Shown here: positions 56,200 to 64,000 of the stretch, in pieces
How the letters are laid out: each line of letters begins with the position of its first letter
How positions within the stretch are numbered: position 1 is the stretch's first letter
NCBI GenBank assembly: GCA_964016885.1
Contig: OZ024745.1
Span: 48,606,542 to 48,670,541, forward strand
Length of the DNA stretch: 64,000 bases
Source: Eledone cirrhosa
Taxonomy: Eukaryota; Mollusca; Cephalopoda; Octopoda; Eledonidae
Direction of reading: 5' to 3'
Made by a program: the position numbers and the translations under genes
Notes under the pieces: generated by a model
What the model saw: the letters and a program-made list of their open reading frames with translations, nothing else
Databases searched by the model: none
Told to the model about the DNA's origin: nothing

Positions 56200-57535
56200 A
56201 AATGCAAAGTCTAAAATGGCATTATTTGAATTCATCACTGTGAACGACATATTTTTAAATGGTTTAGTCAGATGAGGAAGGACAATGTGCAAGACCTTTT
56301 TGCCTTTCTAGGAATGGCAAGAAGAAAGGAGGAATTTCTCCTCAAACAGGTTACCTTTCTTGAATCTTTGCAACAAAATAAACTTCATTAAAGGTACCTT
56401 AGGCAAGACAGTGATATTAGCATCAAACAATTGCTCTGGCCATTGCTATTTCATTATCATGTGTGTGGGAGTGTTTATGTTTGTGTGTGTATGTGTATCC
56501 ATGTTTGTATTTGTGAGTGTTTAGATTAGTAACATTATGTAATTTGATTTATGATAAAGTATTCAAGTTTTTCATATCATGTGAAGTTAATAAAAGTTGC
56601 GAAAATATATTATTCCCTGAATGTTATCAGCCTTTATTACCAGCTGAAAGAGCAATTATACATTATTATTTCATAGCTATTATCACATAGAAGTTATTAG
56701 CTACAACTGTAAAGATAAATGATATAAGTGTGTACTTGGGCTGGCTACATTACTCCACTTATCTTAATCTACTGAACAGAAGAAAAAGAAACCCATGTGG
56801 AATAGAACAATTGGCACAAGGGAAAACATTGAACCATAAAAACATCTACCCCAGGAAAAAAAGCCTATGTCAAACTGGGGAATTAAGTCAGCCAAACTGT
56901 GAATGTAGTTGCTATTTTTTTTTTCAACTTCCTAATGTTTAAAGTAATAGGACTATATTCTCTAAATTCTAACCCTTAGAGGAAAATGCCTAACACACAG
57001 GAAGTAGTTTTAACTATTTTTTTAACCAAACCCAGCATGCCAAACTTAAAGGCAGAACAATAACTTAGTTGATGAGTATTCATTATGACTATATGAGCAA
57101 CAGATTGTTCGACAGCTTAAAGTTCTAAGTTTAGAACTTACCACAATCAAATTAGCATTTTACCCCATAGAATGAATTATATTAATACACTATAGTTTGT
57201 GATATATATATTGTTGAAACTTGGACCATCCCAGATGTTGAATGTGTGGGTTATGTCAAAGTATTCATTAGCTACTTCTATACCTTAAGTGTATTCACTT
57301 ACAGCATGAGTTCTCAACTTTTAACCTTACTTTCCCAGTAAATTTACTCCCACCTTTTTATTCACTAATTTTAGTTTATATTTCTTTCATAATACAGCAA
57401 CCAACGAAAAGAAAAACTTTTAATATTCTGTTTTTAACATTATTATTTTAGGTTCAAATTACCACAAAAGCACAAAACAACATTATTTCACTTACTTATG
57501 AACAACTAATGATGATAGATACCAGTACTAGGACC
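56200..57535. other. intronic DNA, no gene recognised
   Basis: A 70-codon frame at 56730-56942 has no recognisable motif. GT-rich microsatellite at ~56460-56520. Confidence 0.45.
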
Positions 57536-57539
57536 AAAT

Positions 57540-57625
57540 ACAGTCAATCAATGTGAACACATCGATTGATTAGACTAATCGATTGATTAGACTAATCAAT
57601 GTGAACACATCGATTAATTAGACTA
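57540..57625. repeat. short interleaved tandem repeat
   Basis: 'CAATGTGAACACATCGATT' occurs twice and 'CGATTGATTAGACTAAT' twice, with a third variant. 57626-58854 holds no supported feature. Confidence 0.85.
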
Positions 57626-58854
57626 ATACAGATTAACAAGTTCAAAATGGCAGAAAGAAAACTAATTAGTATTTTAATGAACAAAATAGACATACTTTCT
57701 CCAGCAGCCATCTGGTGAATTCAGTGACAGACCCAGATTTTGTTGCCAAACTAGCTGAAGATCACAAGCTGTCGGAGTATCAGGGAAGGAATAGGGAGCT
57801 TTAATCTTTCATCAACTGGTTACCATGTACTGTTACCTTTGGTCACTACATACACACTTCAGATATTTTAAAATTATAGTTGAAAAAATATATGCAAATC
57901 CAAAATCAGAAAATTTACAAATCTATCAACAGGTGATAAATTTACCTCAAGTTGAAAACCTCTGACATAGGTAACAGGAACTATCTGACAAACAAAACAT
58001 ACACTGTTACTCTCTATATACACGGCTATCTCCTCAACTGTTTTCACTATTTAGTTATTTCTCCAAATTCACAGCCACCAAATATATTATTTGCTTACTG
58101 AAAACAAAGTAACTTGTCACATCGACAATTCTAACTAGCATCCTAAAACTATAATTATCACATTTTCACAGATTAATATATTATTTGTTTTTTCTCAAAC
58201 ATGGATACCATTGTGTACAATATCCAGTCAACACTCTCGTTTCTATTTCTCTCATCATTCATCTCCCTGCCCACACCAACCACTTTCTCCAATATTTCCT
58301 TTTCTGAGCATCAACTCTCTACTATTTTCTCCCAGCCTACAATTTTTCCTGTATGTTGATTTATATATGTTCAAACCACATTGATATCAATAGTCTCAGA
58401 AAAGTCTCAAAATTTACAGGCTCTGTCCTTTCCTACTGACTAAACTATAGGAAAAAGAATTATAAAACTTTTTTTATTGTTCATTAAAAAAACATTTTTT
58501 TTTAAATTAAAAAACTAAGAATATAAAATTAATTGTGTTTAGTTAAATTATAAAATTTGGAAAAATATTTAAAAGAATATTTATTTAATAAAAAAAAAAT
58601 TGTAGTACTACTGATGGAGGGTCATACTGCCAATCATATTCCTCAGGTAAGAAGTCAGGAAAAACATACAGAAAACATGGAAGAGGCACTATGAGTAAAT
58701 AAAGTTACAGGCAATGATGAATTAACTTTGATGAACCAATGAATTAAATAGTTTAACAATCAACTGATGGATGAATTAAATAGCTGATTGATTTATAAAA
58801 CAGTAGACGTCCATTTTATACATTTCAAATTTTCGAAATATATTAACAATATCA

Positions 58855-58940
58855 TAATGACATGTATCCCAGCACAACCAGCTTCATGGTCGAGTGGTCG
58901 GTGACTAAACTGGCTTCCCCACCAGACTCTGGTCTGGTGG
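58855..58940 (+). repeat. interspersed repeat with box A-like motif
   Basis: 'CATGGTCGAGTGGTCGGTGA' contains TGGTCGAGTGG, a consensus box A. The stretch is homologous to the minus-strand copy at 8733-8830. The next ~420 bp (to ~59360) may belong to the same element but is unrecognised. Confidence 0.6.
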
Positions 58941-59623
58941 GGAGAATAAGTAGCACCCCAACAGTACAAAAAACAAGAACTGTTAAAAGGGTGGATGAAC
59001 TCACAATTGGCCAAGTATGGTGAGTATGGCTACACCCCTGACATGACCCAAACCTGACAGAATGCAGTGGAGGTCAACCAGGGAGAGGTTCCTCCAACAG
59101 GAATGAGAAGGCTCTGGATCGGATTGGAATGACAAAAAGGAAAATAAAAACAGTGAAGGAAATGGTGAGGGGGAAACCTCTACCCCTTTACTGGATGGAA
59201 TATCTCAGATGGGCTCTATAGACATATTGAGAAAAACATCTTATGGAGTTCCTCAGGCATGATACCCTTGTCTCAATTGAGAAGAATCAAACAGCAGTGA
59301 GGGACCTGAGGATATAAGAGGTCTCAATGGTGACTGGTACAAAAAGGAAGTGAAAGGCTGAGGTAAAATACAACTAGTGTATGTGGTTTTGATTGTCAAT
59401 ATGAACCTTCCAATCTACAACCATATTTGTTTGAACAGGATTTTATACAAAAACTGTTGGCTACACCATGTAATTTGATATTTCCCTAATATATTTGGAC
59501 TAATATCTCATGTAAATAAACATTTGCAGGAAATCATCTACTGAAACTTAAAACAGGTAGGTAATTCCCCAAAAGATGTGCTATTCATGTTATATTTTAT
59601 AAAACAAATTTTATATTCCCTAG

Positions 59624-59808
59624 GAATTGAAACAAACTTGTACATCAAAGCCAGCAACATCACACATCCTGGTCAATTAGAAAAGGTAGAATTTCTTAAC
59701 CTAAAAGGTTTTGCCATTGGAAGCTATGCTCCTTATCAGAATTCAAGTTATACAAACATTTACCAAGTTGATAATGTCATGCCACCTACAGAATATTTCT
59801 ATATACAG
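59624..59808 (+). CDS. hemicentin-like protein, exon
   Basis: 185 bp, phase 1 in, phase 0 out. Reads 'GIETNLYIKASNITHPGQ', 'KVEFLNLKGFAIGSYAPY', 'DNVMPPTEYFYIQ'. The closing P-P-x-E-x-F-Y/F-x-x motif precedes the 'V-x-G-x-D' strand and the first Ig domain in hemicentins. Two N-x-S/T sites (NIT, NSS) suit a secreted protein. Acceptor TATATTCCCTAG|GA; donor CAG|GTCAGT. The next exon lies beyond or was not recognised within 59.9-64 kb. Confidence 0.9.
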
Positions 59809-59816
59809 GTCAGTAA

Positions 59817-59921
<105 letters not shown>

Positions 59922-60540
59922 AGTTGAAAATATAATTGGAGTCTTCCAGAAGATTTGATAGTAACTTTACCGGTTTCATGTTTTAATGATTTTCAAAAGT
60001 TAAATGCGATAGAGAGATATGTGGCTATGTGTCTCATATCTGATGATGTAAGAAATTTCTTTCCATTTCATGCAAAAAAACTAAGCAGCCCAGATTGCAA
60101 TCTGTTTAAACAACAATTGGATTGATTGTGGAAGATCATGTGATTAGGTATAGAATTGTGTAATTTTTTGTGCCAAAAACTGATGATCACTTAAGTGATT
60201 AGATATAGAATTTTACTTGTAGATTTTACACCAAAAATTGAGATTTACACCAAAAATTGAGATAATCAACTCACAAACACACAAATTCTTTCAAAATATT
60301 GGAAGTAGTAGAAGTAACACATTTTTCAGGATATATGTATAAAATGCACTCCTATTTAGAAGAAAACAGTTTGGGGAAAGAATTAGTAATATTTGAAGGA
60401 TTTTATTGAAGAAAAAAAACTGGTATTAAAGAAAGAATATTGTCCCAGATACAAAGGAGCTAAATCATAAAAATAAAAATATTCTTAGCCCACAAAAAAG
60501 TTTATTTAGTTAACTACAAAATCTTTGTTGTTTTTGTTAT

Positions 60541-61620
60541 TGCCTGGAAAGGAATCTGAAATTAGCTTCTTGCTGCTCTTTCATTTTCAAAGAGAATATC
60601 ATCCACAATACCATTCATTGTGTTACTGATGCCACATTTTAAAAATGCTTTTATCGTTTTATCACGAATTCTTCACCCACGTGCACACCTGAGCAAACAT
60701 CAGATTTTTCCTGCACCTTTAGGCGGTCGTAGTAAAGTCTACAGTATCTAGTTGTTCTGTTCTTCTCTCATAAAAGTTTCAAAGGGCTTATTAATAGAAA
60801 CATTAAGATATTGCTATTGACTTTTTATACCGCCATGTATGACAGCTTATTGTATCTTTAGTTCATCAACGTTTTCCTTTATTGTTTTTTTTCTGCCTCG
60901 TAAGCACTAGAGGGTTTCATGACAAGTAGAGAAACTATTTTTTCAAACCAAAGTTGTATTTCATATTTTCCTCTATCTATCCTTTATCATAAACGTAAAC
61001 ACCTTTGGGGGAATTTTCTATTTTTTCTATCTGTACATGATAATATTACTGCATAATGCACTTTTTCGTATTCATTAGTCATAGCAATAATAGTTTTTGT
61101 ACCTTTTATATCAATAATGTTATTGCTTGGAACATCAAAGGTTAAACGTGTTTCAGCTATGTTCGCTATTTAAGACACTTCTTTAATCCTATAATATACT
61201 TCAGAAAAGCACTGGACATTCTTTAAACAATTTTGTTTTATTTCTTATTACCAGGCTTTTGTGTTTCATGAAGCGATAGTACTATGTATTACCTGTAAAA
61301 TATTTCAAATTATCACCGGCAATTTTCTTTACTTTAAAAATGATTATATTTGTAGAAACAGAAATCTCTCCCCTTCTCTCATCTCCAACTCAATCATCAA
61401 AATTTATTTTTACGATTTTGCCATTTTGCTTCTTTCTTTTTTCTTCAGAAATTCCGTTTTCAATTACCATTTTTAATTTTTCTTCTTGGTTCAGCCAAGA
61501 ATAAATTATCTCCAATTAGTAGAGGGCCAAAATAACTTCCAGCTGCTCTATTTCCAGGATATTTTGTATAATTCATCACATTCAATTTGAATGAGACGGA
61601 ATATGATGAAAAACGAAGAA
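60541..61620 (-). pseudogene. Tigger/pogo-type DDE transposase, heavily decayed
   Basis: No long frame survives, but minus-strand translation around 61165-61030 gives 'NIAETRLTFDVPSNN', 'IIDIKGTKT', 'EKVHYAVILSC'. Further on (60970-60770) come 'VYVYDKG', a 'VIHGGIKSQ' segment and 'VSINKPFETFMREEQNN'. This is the motif order of Tigger/pogo transposases (N-M-D-E-T..., I-P-G-G-x-T-S-Q-L-Q-P-L-D-V-x-x-N-K-P-F). The first catalytic site reads NIAET, so the Asp is Ala. The remaining upstream and downstream parts are frame-shifted. 59918-60540 holds no gene. Confidence 0.8.
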
Positions 61621-61655
61621 AAACATAGTACCTCGCTTCTTTTATTTACGTAGAT

Positions 61656-61844
61656 ATAACTGTTTCTACTTTTGGCACAAGGCCAGCAATTACCCAGTGC
61701 ATTACTGGTACTTTATTTTATCGACCCCGTAAGGATGAAAGGCAAAGTTAACCTCGGCGGGATTTGAACTCAGTTCATAAAGGGACGTAACTCCATGCTT
61801 CAAAGCATGGTGTCCGACTATCTACCGATACTGCCAATCCACCG
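61656..61844 (-). repeat. tRNA-derived SINE (young)
   Basis: Near-consensus minus-strand copy from 'TGTTTCTACTTTTGGCACAA' to 'CTGCCAATCCACCGC', just beyond the Tigger remnant. Confidence 0.92.
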
Positions 61845-62097
61845 CAACGTCAGTTATTTTGAGTCGCATTGAAAAGCGATTATCGTACATTTACAAATAC
61901 TTGCACCTATATCTCTTCCTATAATTTGATCGTATTTTTTAATTTTTGCGAATTAAGGAGTAATGTAAATAATCATGTATTTAGAAGAAAAATATCAATA
62001 TTGGTATGGGTTAGATATTAAAAAACTATGAATACCTATTTAAGCATACAGCTATACTTATACATGGCTTGTGTATATTATACATATACTTAACACA

Positions 62098-62162
62098 CTG
62101 CAGTCGAATTGATCGACCCCGCCCCCGAAGTTGTTGGCCTTGTGCCTAAATCAGAAACTCAG
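62098..62162 (+). repeat. SINE tail fragment, long-body subfamily
   Basis: 'GATCGACCCCGCCCCCGAAG', 'CTTGTGCCTAAATCAGAAAC'. Confidence 0.65.
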
Positions 62163-62613
62163 ATAAGGACCCAATACAATTTTAAAGACATTACGCCAAC
62201 AAAATTATTTTTTTAATGGAAGCAACCCCGCCCTCCACTCTCGAAAAAGAGTTTCAAAATATTTTGCCTGTGCAAATATCAAAACAGCGACAACAATAAC
62301 GACACCGCAACTACAGAAACAACCAACAAAGCTGCCAACAACAAAAATGAAAAAGCAACTAGCCAAGCAATTAGCCAACCAACAAGCTAGTTAAGTACTG
62401 GGTTAACCAGCCAGCCATCAACGACGTGGCTTCGAGGAAAACGGAAGCCGTGACCAATAACATAAAAAGCACACCCACTTATTTCGCAGTGGTAGCCAAA
62501 CAAAGTTGAAAAAATAATTATCCAAGAACAATGAAAAGAGGCAAGGAAGATTGTAGAAAAGAGAAGTTACAGGGTGAGCCTCAAACCAGCTTCGTTATAC
62601 GGTAACATACAAC

Positions 62614-62871
62614 ATGCTTAAATCACGCCGGATGGAGTTAGACAAAGCCCAAATGCAAAAAGCTTTGGCTGATATGTGGGCCCGCAAAACACATCACTCG
62701 AGGCAAATGATTTGGTCGGTAGATGTTTTATTTGCCACCCACCTGGAAACAAAATCTCACTCGCTAGTTCCTCCTAGAATTGACGAACTCACACTCATGC
62801 CGTCCTACTATCAAGCTAAAGTGTTGAGTCAAATGCCAACGCACACCCACCACCACTACGTACACAAATAA
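62614..62871 (+). other. open frame of unknown origin, 85 codons
   Basis: Reads 'ALADMWARKTHHSRQMIWSV' and '...LVPPRIDELTLMPSYYQAK', unlike simple repeat and more protein-like than its surroundings. It lies 135 bp before a LINE remnant on the same strand, after which CAA/CCA-rich DNA follows. It may be part of the same retroelement (ORF1 or gag-like), but I do not recognise it. No start context or promoter can be argued. Confidence 0.3.
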
Positions 62872-63005
62872 CAGCAACAACACCAACCCCACCGCCACAA
62901 CCAGCATCAACACCGCAATAGACAAAAACAGCAACAACAAACGCAAACCCAACAACCTCCACAGATTACACAGCAATAAACATAAACAGAAAATTAATAC
63001 AGCAC

Positions 63006-63735
63006 AACACGCAAACATGCGCCATCCTGAACAGATCCATCCATGACAGCCCTCACCTCATGCGATACATCATAGAGAAGATGGCTAAGGAACATAACAG
63101 GAGTGGGGACCTGGTCAACTTAAATCAATCGAAAGCTTTCGATATGGACGACAATTGCTACCTGGCGGCAGTCCTCAAGGCTTCGGATCCGTTTTCAGAG
63201 GATGGATCACTGCGACATCTGCTCTGTGGTCGCTCTGTCAAGTTTGTCCCCTCCCATCTCTTTTGTATGTATATCGCGTTCGTCAGCTACTACCGCTTGA
63301 CCGTCGTGCTTTGTCCTAGTCCGCGTCTTACTGCACTGAAGCATTTACTCTTTCGCTTTTTGTGTAAGGGACAGGTTCCACTGGCCAGGCAGTTCATTTG
63401 TTGTCAACACCCGCTGCGTGGAGGACAGGTCATGCCGAAGCTGATGATGTGCAAACAGGTGCTGAGGTTACATTTCCAACATTTCTTTCACGGTGAACAG
63501 GTGTGATCGCTGTTCTCTAGGTTGACCGTGGGTTTTTTTGTGGGCGGTGTCCACGTGTGATCCTCGGACGCCCCCCTTAGAGTATTTTTTTTTTTATCTT
63601 TACATGTTTTCCTTGTTTTTGTTAAACATTTTACACATCAAAACCCACTGCATCATCCTGTGTGGTCATGTACCTTGCCTACTGTTTTCCTAATATGGGC
63701 CCTGCGTGGCTAATAAAGAAATCATTATTATGATT
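63006..63735 (+). pseudogene. LINE with internally deleted reverse transcriptase and 3' end
   Basis: One open frame joins two distant parts of an RT protein: 'ILNRSIHDSPHLMRYIIEK', 'LVNLNQSKAFDMDDNCYLAA' (RT fingers/palm start), then without a [FY]ADD catalytic block to 'CPSPRLTALKHLLFRFLCKG', 'FICCQHPLRGG' (C-terminal region). The frame ends at 63506. The 3' region ends 'GGGCCCTGCGTGGCTAATAA' with AATAAAG near 63712. The missing middle indicates an internal deletion, so it is dead. 63736-64000 holds no supported feature. Confidence 0.8.
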
Positions 63736-64000
63736 GTATTCATCTTTCGGTGTACAGAGCGCTGGCAGAGTTTGGCATCAAATTGTTGAGTAAAATAAAC
63801 AAATCTCACACACCAATAAATACATAAAATACATAGTAGGTAGCTTCTGTCACTTAAGTAACCAATTAGTATTGAATGATTCAGGTACTAAACCATTTAC
63901 CTGGCAAGCCTGGGCCTGGGGAAGACCTAGATTCCTGGAGCTGCCTGTTTTCTGGATCAATGTTTAATTATACACTAAAAAATTATCATATTGAAACTTC

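Overview
This window looks like nuclear DNA of a cephalopod mollusc, most likely an octopus. It is AT-rich and saturated with tRNA-derived SINEs of the type described from octopus: a box A/box B head, the block 'TTTCATCCTTACGGGGTCG', and a tail ending 'AAAAGTAGAAACAATT' (here in either orientation). It also holds many non-LTR retrotransposon remnants ending in (GATGAT)n. Species and family names are inferences; no search was run.

The only host gene I can support is on the + strand. Four exons (35461-35583, 50414-50585, 51395-51619, 59624-59808) join in frame (intron phases 0,1,1,0) into 235 codons. They match the end of the VWA domain and the following region of a hemicentin-like extracellular matrix protein. 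The gene enters from upstream and leaves downstream of the window. I found no start codon, signal peptide, first VWA half, Ig domains or stop codon. Introns are about 14.8 kb, 0.8 kb and 8.0 kb and are mostly transposable elements.

Layout. 1-4.3 kb: SINEs, a MITE fragment and AT-rich DNA. 4.33-5.48 kb: a 52-bp minisatellite, about 22 copies, with a consensus 5' splice site on each strand of every unit. 5.5-13.8 kb: SINEs, piggyBac-like MITEs and LINE 3' ends. 13.8-24.34 kb: a 10.5-kb satellite-like array of a 22-bp unit (about 470 copies) with higher-order structure and one SINE inserted near its left edge. 24.3-31 kb: LINE C-terminal pseudogenes, a TIR element and a long hairpin. 31.0-33.5 kb: a LINE with one long reading frame broken by only two stop codons. 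35.5-59.8 kb: the hemicentin-like exons, with introns holding a SINE pile-up, a Penelope-like reverse transcriptase with both catalytic aspartates replaced, a mariner transposase remnant with its last catalytic Asp changed, a 340-bp palindrome, MITEs and microsatellites. 60.5-61.6 kb: a decayed Tigger/pogo-type transposase on the minus strand. 63.0-63.7 kb: another LINE remnant.

No bacterial-type operon, CRISPR array, rRNA or functional tRNA gene was found. The most unusual structures are the 22-bp array and the splice-donor minisatellite. No function can be shown for either from sequence alone.
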